A stretch of DNA of 64,000 nucleotides from Bacillus sp. SLBN-46 (GCF_031453555.1 NZ_JAVIZM010000001.1:4781001-4845000); one strand, 5' to 3'; numbered from the stretch's first letter, positions 53,610-63,458 are shown. Numbers and translations are program-made. Notes: generated from the letters alone by a model not told the origin.

Positions 53610-54209
53610 TCAATAGACTCTATAGGTCTGCCCTGTTTGTGCCCCTTCTACACTTTTCAAATAAGCTTTGGCCACTCTGCTTGCTGGGACTGATTCGAAT
53701 CCTGGAAAAAAAGGTCCATATTTATCTAAGGATTCTTCAACCACATTTGGGCTCACATTGTTAATTCGTATGCCACGTGGCATCTCAATGGCCGCCGACT
53801 TAACAAACGCTTGTATCGCTCCTCCAACTAACGCTGCAGATGCTCCTCCGATGATTGGATCATCCATGATAATACCCGTTGTCAGCGTAAAACTGCCCCC
53901 ATTGTTTACATGGGCTAATCCCAATAAAACTAGATTTACCTGTCCTTTTAATTTGCTTTGAATCGATATTTCATTGTTTTCCGGCGTTAGCTCCTTTAAA
54001 GAGCCAAAGTATGTGGCACCAGCCGTACTAACAACTGCATCCACTTTACCTATTTTTTTATACATCTGTTTAATGCTTTCTGGCGATGTAATATCTACAA
54101 ACACATCCATACGAGTACGTCCAGCAGAAATGATTTCATGCCGCGAGGCCAATTCCTTTTGGACCGCACTTCCAATCGTACCAGTAGCTCCTATTAAAAG
54201 AACTCTCAT
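53610..54209 (-). CDS. Short-chain dehydrogenase/reductase
   Basis: 199 residues. The N-terminal LLIGATGTIGSAV is a GxxGxxG NAD(P)-binding loop, and SAGRTR fits NADP binding. The usual YxxxK catalytic pair is not seen; the matching stretch is GGASAALVGGAIQAFVKSAA. The C terminus is typical of one Bacillus subfamily (VEGAQTGQTYRVY). It overlaps the EamA gene by four bases. Catalytic activity is uncertain. Confidence 0.8.
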   Translation of the reverse strand: MRVLLIGATGTIGSAVQKELASRHEIISAGRTRMDVFVDITSPESIKQMYKKIGKVDAVVSTAGATYFGSLKELTPENNEISIQSKLKGQVNLVLLGLAHVNNGGSFTLTTGIIMDDPIIGGASAALVGGAIQAFVKSAAIEMPRGIRINNVSPNVVEESLDKYGPFFPGFESVPASRVAKAYLKSVEGAQTGQTYRVY

Positions 54210-55177
54210 CGTAAAACCTCCCCAGGTTTATTTTTTTCAGCAGGATATTTTAACCTCCTGCTTACTTTACCTTTATAGAAATTAGCCCCCAACACACCTG
54301 TGATAATCATGATTGATCCAACAATGTGGTGAAACTTGATCTCCTCATGAAGGACAATTGCGCCAGCTAGGATTGAAATCACAGTTGAAAAATTTGAGAA
54401 GATACTCATTTTAGAAGCGGTCAGTTTTGACAAGATATAATTTGATAGGAAGGATGTTAGCATCGTTGCAAATCCGCCTAAAAAAAGCACAGCCATCAAA
54501 AAATCCGGCTTCATGACGAGACTAAAGTATTCTAAGACGTTACCCTTAATAGTTCGTTGAATAATGGCAACCAGATTAAAGAATATCAAACCGAATGTGA
54601 CCATGATGTACGTTAACTGAATCGGGCGGTAGGAAACGGAAAGTGACCTCGCCAGTACAGCATAGCTAGATATCGATAAACAAGAAATGATTAAAAATAC
54701 AATTCCTATGACCTGCCCCTGTGACATCTTTAAGACCACACCATTCATCAAGAAAACAAAGACTACCCCAAAGATGGATAAAAAGATAAAAAAAATCTGC
54801 GTAACATTTATTTTTTCCTTTAGAAAAAATGCAGCAAAAAGGGCCGTTAAGGCAGGCGAAAAGGCTAAAATAATTCCTCCTTCGGCCGATGATGTATAGT
54901 TCAGGCCGAATGCTTGGAAGCTAAAAAATAAGGTGGGGTAGAATAATGCTAGGCTCACTAAGGATATGACAAGCCTCTTATTTTCAAAAGAAATGACAAG
55001 CTTTTCTTTCACAAAGACTTTCATATAAATCGTTAAAACAATCCACCCCACAAGAAACCGATAGCCAAGAGTGTCAATAGGCGATGTTGATCCAATCGCA
55101 ATTTTTGTGAATAAAAAGGATAAACCAACGATGGTTGCATTTAAAAACGCTGCAACATACGGTGCATAATTTTTCAA
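54206..55177 (-). CDS. EamA/DMT family transporter
   Basis: 323 residues with ten predicted helices in two EamA repeats (about 8-145 and 155-295). The segment SAEGGIILAFSPALTALFAA and the C-terminal GAIVLHEEIKFHHIVGSIMIITGV are typical. Substrate unknown. It follows the MFS gene directly (55177/55178) and overlaps the SDR gene, so the three form one operon. Confidence 0.88.
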   Translation of the reverse strand: MKNYAPYVAAFLNATIVGLSFLFTKIAIGSTSPIDTLGYRFLVGWIVLTIYMKVFVKEKLVISFENKRLVISLVSLALFYPTLFFSFQAFGLNYTSSAEGGIILAFSPALTALFAAFFLKEKINVTQIFFIFLSIFGVVFVFLMNGVVLKMSQGQVIGIVFLIISCLSISSYAVLARSLSVSYRPIQLTYIMVTFGLIFFNLVAIIQRTIKGNVLEYFSLVMKPDFLMAVLFLGGFATMLTSFLSNYILSKLTASKMSIFSNFSTVISILAGAIVLHEEIKFHHIVGSIMIITGVLGANFYKGKVSRRLKYPAEKNKPGEVLR

Positions 55178-56548
55178 CTAAACCCCTTCTTCCGTATTTA
55201 CGATTCTACTTCTAGGCACGCTGTTTCTTTTCAGAGCAAGAATCAAAAGTAGACTAGCAATAGTCAAAATCGTGCTGATGATATATATGAACGTAAAACC
55301 ATTATCAAAAACAGTTAGAATAATCCCTGCAATGGTAGGTCCCATTGTTGACCCTAACGATCTGAACAAGCTTAAATATCCCACTGCTGAACCTGTCTCC
55401 TCTAATTTGATATTTTGCATAATCATCACATTTAGCGGTGCCCCGATAATAATCCCAATTCCAAATCCCATAACAATGATCGTTAAAACGAGCGTTAGAA
55501 TGCTGTTTACAACGAAGGCTAAGGAAACTGCGCCAATTAGCGATAACACAAACCCTGCTATCAACACTATTTTCGCACCAATTTTATCAACCAACATTCC
55601 TCCTATAAGGGAAGCAATCATTGAGGAGATGGCTAAGGGAGTAACACCTAGACCGGATTCCCCTTTATTAAGACCAAGGGTGGTTTCAGAAAACAATGGC
55701 AGTAAATTTATAGTAGATGCCATAATGAAGCCGGATGCTAGGGACAAGAGCAAAATGAACAATGTGTTTCTTTTGGTAAAGTACTGAATGTACATGACTG
55801 GATCAACTGCTTTTTTCTCAATAGGAATCATGATGAAAAACAATGCAATCCCCATGCCGATTAATACGACATTTTCTAAAGTAACCCCCAGCATGATGCT
55901 TAAAATGGTGGCTGTTAAAAGAAATATTCCCTGCGTATCGATTGGCTTTTTCACCACTTGTTGTTCTATTTTCACCTGGGTAAGAAGGATAAGGATGATG
56001 ATGGCAATCGGGACATTAATCAAGAAAATCCACTGCCATTGAAGATGTCCAATAATTAATCCTCCTGCCACTGGACCTAAAATACTGCCAGCTCCGAATA
56101 CCACTCCAATATAGCCTAAATAAGTTCCTCTCTTTTCAGGTGGATAAGTAGCTACAATCTGTGCAGCTGTAATTGGGAATATACCCCCAGTCCCTATGGC
56201 TTGAATGGCCCTGCCTATTAAAAACACGATGAAACTAGGTGCAAAAGCAGATAATAGTGAACCGATGGCGAATAAACTGATTCCAGTAGTAAAGATGGTT
56301 TTTCTTCCAAAGCGATCAGATAGCTTCCCCATAACCGGAATACTTACCGCAAAAAACAATGTGTAAATGGTAAAGCTCCACACACCCCATGATGCAGTCA
56401 CATGATAATGTTCGTTAATTGAACTAAGTGCAGGGCCAACGATCCCGTTGTCTAAAGCTCCCATAAAAATTCCTAATAAAAATGTGAAAAGCGCTAGTCT
56501 TTTTGGTACTTGTTTATTTAGTGCAAGGATAAATGGCTGGGTAGTCAT
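55178..56548 (-). CDS. MFS multidrug-type transporter (DHA2-like)
   Basis: 456 residues, 12-14 helices. The motif A GKLSDRFGRKTIFTTGISLF, ALDNGIVGPALSSI at helix 1, and motif C-like GAGSILGPVAGGLIIGHLQW are those of drug:H+ antiporters. Ribosome site AAGGATG. First gene of an operon with the EamA and SDR genes; a dyad with a promoter lies just upstream. Confidence 0.88.
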   Translation of the reverse strand: MTTQPFILALNKQVPKRLALFTFLLGIFMGALDNGIVGPALSSINEHYHVTASWGVWSFTIYTLFFAVSIPVMGKLSDRFGRKTIFTTGISLFAIGSLLSAFAPSFIVFLIGRAIQAIGTGGIFPITAAQIVATYPPEKRGTYLGYIGVVFGAGSILGPVAGGLIIGHLQWQWIFLINVPIAIIILILLTQVKIEQQVVKKPIDTQGIFLLTATILSIMLGVTLENVVLIGMGIALFFIMIPIEKKAVDPVMYIQYFTKRNTLFILLLSLASGFIMASTINLLPLFSETTLGLNKGESGLGVTPLAISSMIASLIGGMLVDKIGAKIVLIAGFVLSLIGAVSLAFVVNSILTLVLTIIVMGFGIGIIIGAPLNVMIMQNIKLEETGSAVGYLSLFRSLGSTMGPTIAGIILTVFDNGFTFIYIISTILTIASLLLILALKRNSVPRSRIVNTEEGV

Positions 56549-56580
56549 ATATACAACATCCTTCCTTATTTTTCTAGTTT

Positions 56581-56612
56581 ACTCTATACTATACCCCCCT
56601 ACAGTATAGAGT
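56581..56612 (-). promoter_or_regulatory. Promoter with inverted repeat before the MFS-EamA-SDR operon
   Basis: ACTCTATACT and AGTATAGAGT are perfect 10-base arms around ATACCCCCCTAC. On the minus strand TTGACT and TAGTAT, 18 bases apart, overlap it, so a repressor bound here would block the promoter. The C-rich centre recalls CsoR-type sites, but the regulator is unknown. Confidence 0.6.
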
Positions 56613-56675
56613 CAATTTTATTTTCTCTAAAAAATAACCCATTTATTCGACACATTTTTTGTAAAGCTTTCTTTT

Positions 56676-57230
56676 TTACTGCTTTGAGCGTTTAATTTCC
56701 TCCACAAGCGCTTCTGTTAGCTGTTTGAATACAACGACCGCCCTTTCATCAACAATCTCACCGAATTCATTAAATTTAGTTGAAGCATGTGGAATTAATA
56801 CCTCTGGTCTCCTTATTAATTGGACATTTAAGGCAAATAAAATCTCTCTTAAGTGCAATTGTGCTCTTACCGTCCCTAGTATCCCTGGTGTGGCCCCCAT
56901 GATGGCCACGATTTTATTAGACAAGGGTGTATCAACGATCGGTCTTGATAACCAATCGAGGGTATTTTTTAACACACCGGTCACTGATGAGTTATATTCT
57001 GGAGAACTAATCAAAACAGCATCCGCATGTTTAACCTGCTCAGCCAAACCTTTTACTGCCTGAGGAAGATCTTCTTCTAAATCTGAATTATAAAGCGGTA
57101 TTTCTGATAAGTCCGCCAGCCCAAAGGTGTAATTTTCGGGAAGATTCCTGCTTATGTGTAACAGAAGATTTTTGTTAATCGAGTCCTTTCTCAAACTTCC
57201 ACATATGCCAACTATTTTTATATTTTTCAT
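56676..57230 (-). CDS. NADPH-dependent FMN reductase family protein
   Basis: 184 residues from ATG 57230 (CAGGGA upstream). Flavodoxin-like fold: VGICGSLRKDSINKNLL binds FMN phosphate, SSPEYNSSVTGVLKNTLDWLSR and GATPGILGTVRAQLHLR are family signatures. Reduces flavin, azo dyes or quinones with NAD(P)H. Same direction as the MFS operon, 127 bases upstream of it, and divergent from the SgrR-like gene. Confidence 0.88.
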   Translation of the reverse strand: MKNIKIVGICGSLRKDSINKNLLLHISRNLPENYTFGLADLSEIPLYNSDLEEDLPQAVKGLAEQVKHADAVLISSPEYNSSVTGVLKNTLDWLSRPIVDTPLSNKIVAIMGATPGILGTVRAQLHLREILFALNVQLIRRPEVLIPHASTKFNEFGEIVDERAVVVFKQLTEALVEEIKRSKQ

Positions 57231-57384
57231 CATGATCCCTGCCTTCGTTTTTTGTAATCTAATACTTCTTCTTGTCATTCATTATGCTGTGTCCAAAATG
57301 GAATAAAAAGGGTATAATTCAAGCATAAATGTCCACTTTTAACGGAAACGTTCTGAGGGATAAGAAACAGGGGTACCGAATGAG

Positions 57385-59112
57385 ATGTTGAAGGATTTTG
57401 ACTATTTTCAGATGAGGGCTTACTTTTATCCGAAGGAAAGTATGAACTCAGTGGAATTTAAATTACATGAGTTAGAGGCGTTGTGGTATTGCACGCAGAA
57501 AAATGTAAAGAGGAAACTAAAAAGCTTTCAGGATGAAGGAAAGTGCAAGTACACCCCTGGAAAAGGGCGTGGGAATTCTTCACAGCTTTGTTTTGCCATG
57601 CCATTTCATCAGGAGGTTTACACAGCGGTTGACCAATTGGTGCAAAACGATCGATTAGAAGATCTCATTCAGTTATTGCAGCTTCCGATCCCGAAAACAT
57701 GGATTGCCAATGTATCGACCGAGATTCAAAGCCTCCTTGGCTGGCGCTCCAACCATGAAACTAGGGATATTCTTCGCACAGTAATTACACGAAAGCTGAC
57801 AACGCTTGATCCCCTGCATACATCTGTAAACTTTGAAACATTTTTAATCCATCAACTTGGTGATACGTTAGTGATCTATGATGAAAAAAGGGATGAGGTT
57901 TTACCTCACCTGGCCCATCATTGGGAAGTGAGCGAAGATCAACTGCTGTGGACCTTTTATATCCAAAAAGGCGTACGATTTCATAACCAACACTTTTTCA
58001 CAAGCCAAGACGTCAAATATACGTTTGAGCGTTTTTATGAAGGGGGCTCCCCTCACTATTGGCTACTGGAGGATATCCAAGCAATCGATTGTCCTTCACC
58101 ATATATCATACGTTTTCACTTAAAGCTTCCAAATCCGTTTTTCCTTAGATACCTGAGTTCTCACAATCTAGTCATTTTGCCAGCCAATGAACCCTTCGAT
58201 GAATACCGATGGATTGGCACGGGACCATTCCAATTGAAAAAGAGAACGGATACGGTACTGATATTAGAAGCATTTAACGACTACTTCCTTCCCCGGCCAT
58301 TTCTAGATGAAATTGAATTTTATTGTGTATCAAAGGAAACCGCACCTTATATTACCTATGTGGTGGATGGTCCTGGCAGCTCTGATACTACCATTCGAAA
58401 GCCAGCCAGTGAAGTTGGTTTTCGATTCCTTGCTTTTAACTTAAAAAAGCCTTCGATGATCGCTAATCAATCCTTCCGTGAAGTCATGTATCATTTAATC
58501 GATATTAAGGAGATGTGGGCAGATCTTGGACGAACAGATTTGAAGGAAGCCTCAAGCTATTTTTATTGGAAATCAAAACCCCAGATAAAAATGAAAGAAC
58601 GAATAATGCCATTAATAGAAAAGTCCGGTTACGGAGGCGAAACTCTTACCATATACACCTTGACATACCCAAGGTACCAAGAAGAGGCAAATTGGATAAA
58701 AAGACAAGCAATCAAGTATGGCATTAATCTGGAGATAGAAACTTATACTATCGAAGAATTATATTACCCAACCATCGAAGCAGCTGACATGATTTTTATG
58801 GGAGAAGTGGCTTCAAATGACCACCATTTGTCCTTTATTGGAGCATTTCTAAATAAAACGCTTATCTTCAATCGGTTCTTTTCATCTGAACATCTGAATA
58901 CTATAGAAAAATATTTTGAAAAAATAATACAAGAGGCTTCATGGGAAAAAAGGGAGAATTTATTGGATGAAGTGGAGAACTATCTACGTACAGAACATCT
59001 GTTTATTTATTTATACCATCCTATTAAAGACCGAATCTTCCATCCAATGATTAAAGACATAGAGTTTGAGTCCTTTGGTTTTGTGGATTTTAGGAAGCTG
59101 TGGATTAAATGA
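57385..59112 (+). CDS. SgrR-family transcriptional regulator with solute-binding domain
   Basis: 575 residues. N-terminal winged helix (about 5-110: LHELEALWYCTQKNVKRKLK), then a family 5 periplasmic-binding-like domain without signal peptide (LTTLDPLHTSVNFETFLIHQLGDTLV, seen in segments; LLWTFYIQKGVRFHN; FTSQDVKYTFERFY). SgrR proteins sense a small ligand and often control neighbouring MFS exporters; the MFS and reductase genes divergent to it are candidate targets. Start choice: GGGGTA lies 12 bases upstream. Confidence 0.88.
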   Translation: MLKDFDYFQMRAYFYPKESMNSVEFKLHELEALWYCTQKNVKRKLKSFQDEGKCKYTPGKGRGNSSQLCFAMPFHQEVYTAVDQLVQNDRLEDLIQLLQLPIPKTWIANVSTEIQSLLGWRSNHETRDILRTVITRKLTTLDPLHTSVNFETFLIHQLGDTLVIYDEKRDEVLPHLAHHWEVSEDQLLWTFYIQKGVRFHNQHFFTSQDVKYTFERFYEGGSPHYWLLEDIQAIDCPSPYIIRFHLKLPNPFFLRYLSSHNLVILPANEPFDEYRWIGTGPFQLKKRTDTVLILEAFNDYFLPRPFLDEIEFYCVSKETAPYITYVVDGPGSSDTTIRKPASEVGFRFLAFNLKKPSMIANQSFREVMYHLIDIKEMWADLGRTDLKEASSYFYWKSKPQIKMKERIMPLIEKSGYGGETLTIYTLTYPRYQEEANWIKRQAIKYGINLEIETYTIEELYYPTIEAADMIFMGEVASNDHHLSFIGAFLNKTLIFNRFFSSEHLNTIEKYFEKIIQEASWEKRENLLDEVENYLRTEHLFIYLYHPIKDRIFHPMIKDIEFESFGFVDFRKLWIK

Positions 59113-59125
59113 ACACAAATTAATA

Positions 59126-59155
59126 AGGCGAACAGTCTTAGTCACTGTTCGCCTG
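59126..59155. terminator. Hairpin between convergent genes
   Basis: AGGCGAACAGT and ACTGTTCGCCT pair perfectly around CTTAGTC. The T run is weak on both strands, but the position between two convergent stops fits a terminator. Confidence 0.6.
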
Positions 59156-60043
59156 CTATCCCCGAACCTTTTCATAATTCGGCTCGACATGGACATGAAC
59201 ATCATAGACACCATAGTCACTCATCAAAACTTTTTCTACACGGGTGGCAATGTCATGGGCGGCTCGAATATCTAATGTGGACTGAACGATAATCACCACA
59301 TCAATGACTTCATTATTGCCGTAGTTTCTCCCTTTCAATTCTTTAATGCCTTTCACGCCATCTAGTTTTGTAATGACCTCCTGATAAAGTTGAATCTTCT
59401 GTTCATCGAATCCATCTGAAAGTTCATGAGAAGCTTGCAAAAAGATATCCAAAGCTGTTTTACAGATCAAAACTCCGACAATAATTGCCGTTAATGTATC
59501 AAGCCAAGGCATATGTAATTGCGATCCAATAATTCCCACAGCCGTTCCTATACTTACCCATGCATCGGAAAGATTATCTTTGGCGGCGGCCATCACGGCT
59601 TTGCTATTAATTTTCAAAGCCAACTTTTTATTATAAAAATAAACACCTACCATGACGATCGCGGAACCTACCCCTACATAGGCAGCAAGCATATCAGGAG
59701 ACTCATTCCTCCCCTGGAACATAGAGGGAATGGCATCCATCAACACCTGGATACCAACGGCAATCATAATAAATGAAGCCACCATGGAAGCGATGGTCTC
59801 ACTCTTCCAATGACCATAGCCATGATCGTTATCAGGCGGTCGTTGCGATATTTTTAACCCAATAAGGACCGCAATCGATGCAATAATGTCTGTTGTATTG
59901 TTTAGCCCATCAGCTCTTAAAGCAGCTGAATCACTCATATATCCGATAACTAGTTTTATGGCTGATAGAATAATATAGGCAACAATACTAATCATTGCGC
60001 CTCGTTCTCCTAATTTAAGGTCTTTATATTTCTGCTCATCCAT
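59156..60043 (-). CDS. Cation diffusion facilitator (CDF) family transporter
   Basis: 295 residues from ATG 60043 (GGGGGG 9 bases upstream). Six helices with the metal-site patterns ALRADGLNNTTDIIAS and DNLSDAWVSIG, and a C-terminal cytoplasmic ferredoxin-like domain with VHVHVEPN. The first site reads D-x3-D where zinc exporters have H-x3-D, so manganese (MntE-like) is likely, but the metal is inferred. Confidence 0.85.
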   Translation of the reverse strand: MDEQKYKDLKLGERGAMISIVAYIILSAIKLVIGYMSDSAALRADGLNNTTDIIASIAVLIGLKISQRPPDNDHGYGHWKSETIASMVASFIMIAVGIQVLMDAIPSMFQGRNESPDMLAAYVGVGSAIVMVGVYFYNKKLALKINSKAVMAAAKDNLSDAWVSIGTAVGIIGSQLHMPWLDTLTAIIVGVLICKTALDIFLQASHELSDGFDEQKIQLYQEVITKLDGVKGIKELKGRNYGNNEVIDVVIIVQSTLDIRAAHDIATRVEKVLMSDYGVYDVHVHVEPNYEKVRG

Positions 60044-60308
60044 TCTTCTGACCCCCCACAAATTCCTTCCATATCATATCAACTATGTTATGGGTGGGTC
60101 TAGAGCAACCTTTTTGCGCGGACTTATATAAGTAGGCTTTAGATAAGAATGTTTCACGAGGGAAAGATTTCTTTGGAAAATTGCTAGTAAACTTTTATAC
60201 CGGATGAATCCTGTTTATCCTAGTAAAAATAACATGTTCTTATTATCTAAATACGAAATAGAATAATTGTGGATGTTGTTTATGATTAGGTTTAAGGGGG
60301 ACTTTTTA
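60044..60308. other. Divergent intergenic region
   Basis: About 265 AT-rich bases between the CDF and the hydrolase genes. Nothing beyond expected promoters was recognised. Confidence 0.4.
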
Positions 60309-61097
60309 ATGAGAATTCAACGTTTAGGTCATGCAATGTATGTTTTAAAAAGTAATATGGAAAAAAACTATTTAATCGATCCATTTTTTGATTTAAATCC
60401 TGGTTTTCCACCCCAGTTAAACACTTCGGATTTTTATCAATCAATTGATTGTGTGTTTCTCACACACGGACATTTTGATCATACAAGCGGGCTTTCAAAG
60501 TTAGTGGAAAGCAAACCAGATATCATGATTGTGGCACAATATGAACTAGCGCTAATTCTTCTCCAGCAAGGAATCAAAAATGTATTTCCCGTTAATTTTG
60601 GTGGTTCCGTATCATTTGAAGATGTAAGTGTCACAATGGTACAGGCTAAACATACCTCCTCTTATGGAGAAACACAAGGTCCACCAGTATACGCTGGTGA
60701 ATCTGCTGGTTATGTGTTTGATTTTAAAAATGATTATACTGTCTATCACTCAGGGGATACCGCCTTGATGCTAGATATGAAGCTGATTCAAGATGTCTAT
60801 CAGCCAGACATTGCCATTCTTTCATCTTCAGGCCATTTTACAATGGGTCCTAAGGAAGCGGCTTATGCCGTGAAACACCTATTAAATGTAAAATACGTGA
60901 TTCCAAGTCACACCTTCCCTACAATGGAAACCGCGGCATCTCCTGATTCCTTAACGCAATTATTACAGGCTTTCCCTGTTGTTGACTTTATGGTTGATAA
61001 GGATAACGAATTAAAAGAACTATTAAAGGAATATAAAAAAACAGATGTCATTCCACTTTCTTATGGTGAAGAAAGAGCTTTTGAGCAAGAAAACTAA
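60309..61097 (+). CDS. UPF0173 metal-dependent hydrolase (YtkL-like)
   Basis: 262 residues from ATG 60309 (AAGGGGG upstream); an in-frame ATG at 60267 lacks a site. The metallo-beta-lactamase fold is shown by HGHFDHTSG (H-x-H-x-D-H), VQAKHTS, YHSGDTALM and the final SHTFPTME. Substrate unknown for the family. About 30 residues longer than the common YtkL proteins, at the C terminus. Monocistronic, with a good terminator. Confidence 0.88.
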   Translation: MRIQRLGHAMYVLKSNMEKNYLIDPFFDLNPGFPPQLNTSDFYQSIDCVFLTHGHFDHTSGLSKLVESKPDIMIVAQYELALILLQQGIKNVFPVNFGGSVSFEDVSVTMVQAKHTSSYGETQGPPVYAGESAGYVFDFKNDYTVYHSGDTALMLDMKLIQDVYQPDIAILSSSGHFTMGPKEAAYAVKHLLNVKYVIPSHTFPTMETAASPDSLTQLLQAFPVVDFMVDKDNELKELLKEYKKTDVIPLSYGEERAFEQEN

Positions 61098-61124
61098 CTA
61101 TTTATTAGATTATTTAATTTATAC

Positions 61125-61161
61125 AGGGTGCTGATCCAAAGTTGGGACAGCACCCTTTTTG
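61125..61161 (+). terminator. Terminator after the UPF0173 gene
   Basis: AGGGTGCTG and CAGCACCCT pair perfectly around a 14-base loop, then five T. Confidence 0.88.
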
Positions 61162-61188
61162 TGATTCTAAATTTCTCTTTCCATTTGC

Positions 61189-61194
61189 TATAAT
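61189..61194 (+). promoter_or_regulatory. Extended -10 promoter of the deacetylase gene
   Basis: TTGCTATAAT (TGnTATAAT) 44 bases before the ATG at 61238. No clear -35 box is seen, in keeping with extended -10 promoters. Confidence 0.5.
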
Positions 61195-61237
61195 GAAATA
61201 GAGAAGATAAATTTTATAACTAGAAAGGTTTTATTTT

Positions 61238-61942
61238 ATGAAAAAAAGATTACTATTTATAGTAACAGGAATTTTAATCGTTTTCCTTTTATTATTCGGT
61301 ACCTATAAATTAATGAATATGCGAACATTCCAATTTTTTGGCAGACTTACGAATAAAGTGGAGACCAATCAAAAGGCAATTGCTTTAACCTTTGACGACG
61401 GACCGTCTAAAAATGTAAATTCCATCCTGCCATTATTGGATCAATACAACGCAAAGGTTACTTTTTTCCTCATTGGTCACGATATGGAACAGAATCCAGA
61501 GGAAGCGGCGAAAATAGCTGCAGCGGGGCATCAGCTAGGAAATCACACATATTCGCATAATCGAATGGTATTTAAAACACCGTCCTATATTAAGAAAGAG
61601 ATAGATACAACAGATCAACTAATCCGTGAAGCAGGATTTAAGGGTGAAATTGATGTCCGTCCACCTAATGGTAAAAAACTCATCGGATTACCATATTACC
61701 TTCATACACATCATCGAGATACGATTATGTGGAGTTTGGAACCAGATAGCTATTTCTCCTCTGCGACTGATAAAATAAACTATGTGAGAAAAAATATAAA
61801 ACCTGGATCTATTATCTTGATGCATCCGATGTATGACCAAACTGGTGAAGAGTTAAAGGCAATTGAGGGGATATTAAAGGCACTTACAGAAGAGGGATAT
61901 ACATTTGTAACTGTTAACGCGCTACAAAAAACTGGTAAATAA
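61238..61942 (+). CDS. Membrane-anchored polysaccharide deacetylase
   Basis: 234 residues. One N-terminal membrane helix (5-25), then a NodB (CE4) domain: motif 1 ALTFDDGPSK (catalytic and metal Asp), motif 2 GNHTYSHNRM (metal His), motif 3 RPPNGKK, and motif 5 ILMHPMYD. In the usual motif 3 the sequence is RPPYG, so Asn replaces Tyr. Likely acts on peptidoglycan or another polysaccharide outside the membrane. Ribosome site GAAAGG. Confidence 0.88.
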   Translation: MKKRLLFIVTGILIVFLLLFGTYKLMNMRTFQFFGRLTNKVETNQKAIALTFDDGPSKNVNSILPLLDQYNAKVTFFLIGHDMEQNPEEAAKIAAAGHQLGNHTYSHNRMVFKTPSYIKKEIDTTDQLIREAGFKGEIDVRPPNGKKLIGLPYYLHTHHRDTIMWSLEPDSYFSSATDKINYVRKNIKPGSIILMHPMYDQTGEELKAIEGILKALTEEGYTFVTVNALQKTGK

Positions 61943-61980
61943 AAAGATCTTCTATCCTTGTTTGAATAGAAGATCTTTTT
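61941..61980. terminator. Bidirectional terminator
   Basis: AAAAAGATCTTCTAT and ATAGAAGATCTTTTT pair perfectly around CCTTGTTTGA. It serves the deacetylase and larC. Confidence 0.92.
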
Positions 61981-62000
61981 AAATGGAAAATTTTTTAGTT

Positions 62001-63458
62001 CTACTTACTTGGCAACGGAATTTGAGTTTCGCTTGACTCAATCATCTTCCTTGCTTCCGCCTGAACGACAGCATAAACCTCCAAGAGAGGAACATTGAAT
62101 GCAATTGCGGCTTCTTTTATTTCCTCATACTCGGGTGTAATTTTATAAATCTTTTCACCCTCGTATCCTATTTTAACTGTTAAATCCCCATAAATGGTTT
62201 CTATTTTTTCAAATCGACGTGATAGGATTCTTCTTGACCACTCAGATTTACGAACTCCAAAAGTACTAGTTTCTTTAAGCAACAGCTCCTCCATTACTCC
62301 ACTATCCTGTGGCTTTGTATGAACTGTAATAAGTGAACCAGGTCTGCTTTTTTTCATGGTTATTGGAGTAAAATATACATCTAGTGCTCCGTTTTTAAGA
62401 ATCTTTTCCATGACATATCCCAAGGTTTCCCCTGTTATATCATCTAACTGACATTCAAGTATAGATATAGTTTCCCTTTGAGGTTCTTCCTTCGCTTTAA
62501 AAAGAAGAACACGTAATACATTAGGGTGATCAAAATTCTTTTTTCCAGCTCCATAACCAATCCGCTCTATTGACTTTGCAGGTATATGACCATAGTCATC
62601 CGCTAGTGCTTTTAGAAAACCAGCACCTGTTGGAGTCGTTAACTCTCCCTTTACATGAAAATCGGCTAAAGGAACACCTCTTAAAATTTCAGCAGTAGCT
62701 GGCGCTGGAATAGGGTATAGACCATGTGCCATCATGACTTTCCCATATCCAGTTGGAACCGGTGAAGCAATAATCTTATCGATATCCAAATTCTCAAGGG
62801 CCAAACATACCCCAATTACATCTATAATCGAGTCCATTGCCCCTACCTCATGAAAGTGGACATCTTTTGGATCCATGCCGTGTATTTTTCCCTCTGCCTC
62901 AGCTATCACCTGAAAAACTGCACTACTTCTCGTCTTAACTCGGCTAGGTAACTCGCTTTCGTTTATCATATTGAAAATGGTCGAAGCTTTTCTGTGTGAG
63001 TGACTATGATTATGAATATGTGCTTGTCCTTCATGACCGTGATGATGGTGCTCACTATGTAAGTGGCTGTGGTCTTCATGATGGTGATGATCGTGCCCAC
63101 TGTGTGAGTGGCTATGATCTTCATGATGGTGATGATCGTGCCCGCTGTGTGAGTGGCTATGCTCTTCATGATGATGATGATGGTGGCCGCTATGTGAGTG
63201 GCTATGCTCTTCATGAAGGTGCCCATGGCTACCCAAATGCTCATCATGAACGTGTTCTTCTTCATTAAAGTGAAGATCAAGCAGTTTTGCAGAGATTCCT
63301 TTCTTATCCACTTGCTTCACATTTAAAGAAAAAGGATCAATTGGCAGCTTCATCAAATGTTCTTTAATATAAGTTATATCCGCTCCTAAATCGATTAATG
63401 CTGATAATGTCATATCTCCAGAAATTCCAGATTGGCAATCAAGATATAGTATGTTCAT
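62001..63458 (-). CDS. larC: Nickel insertion protein LarC with a long His-rich loop
   Basis: 485 residues. [20 protein letters not shown] is the family start. LarC puts nickel into the pyridinium cofactor made by LarB and LarE for lactate racemase and related enzymes. Residues 69-156 are extremely His-rich, with four 15-residue repeats ([11 protein letters not shown]4; 63033-63212) that fit a nickel-storage loop. The C-terminal catalytic part is complete ([18 protein letters not shown] [26 protein letters not shown]). Overlaps larB by 20 bases. No -1 slip (LarC1/LarC2) is needed here: the frame is continuous. Confidence 0.92.
   Translation of the reverse strand: MNILYLDCQSGISGDMTLSALIDLGADITYIKEHLMKLPIDPFSLNVKQVDKKGISAKLLDLHFNEEEHVHDEHLGSHGHLHEEHSHSHSGHHHHHHEEHSHSHSGHDHHHHEDHSHSHSGHDHHHHEDHSHLHSEHHHHGHEGQAHIHNHSHSHRKASTIFNMINESELPSRVKTRSSAVFQVIAEAEGKIHGMDPKDVHFHEVGAMDSIIDVIGVCLALENLDIDKIIASPVPTGYGKVMMAHGLYPIPAPATAEILRGVPLADFHVKGELTTPTGAGFLKALADDYGHIPAKSIERIGYGAGKKNFDHPNVLRVLLFKAKEEPQRETISILECQLDDITGETLGYVMEKILKNGALDVYFTPITMKKSRPGSLITVHTKPQDSGVMEELLLKETSTFGVRKSEWSRRILSRRFEKIETIYGDLTVKIGYEGEKIYKITPEYEEIKEAAIAFNVPLLEVYAVVQAEARKMIESSETQIPLPSK

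Noticed and set aside
62966..63280. Open frames in other frames of the His-rich larC region
   Set aside because: They arise from CAT/CAC repeats of larC; the larC frame is the one with conserved sequence.
62001..63458. Programmed frameshift in larC, as in some lactobacilli
   Set aside because: The frame is continuous from start to stop with all signatures in one frame.
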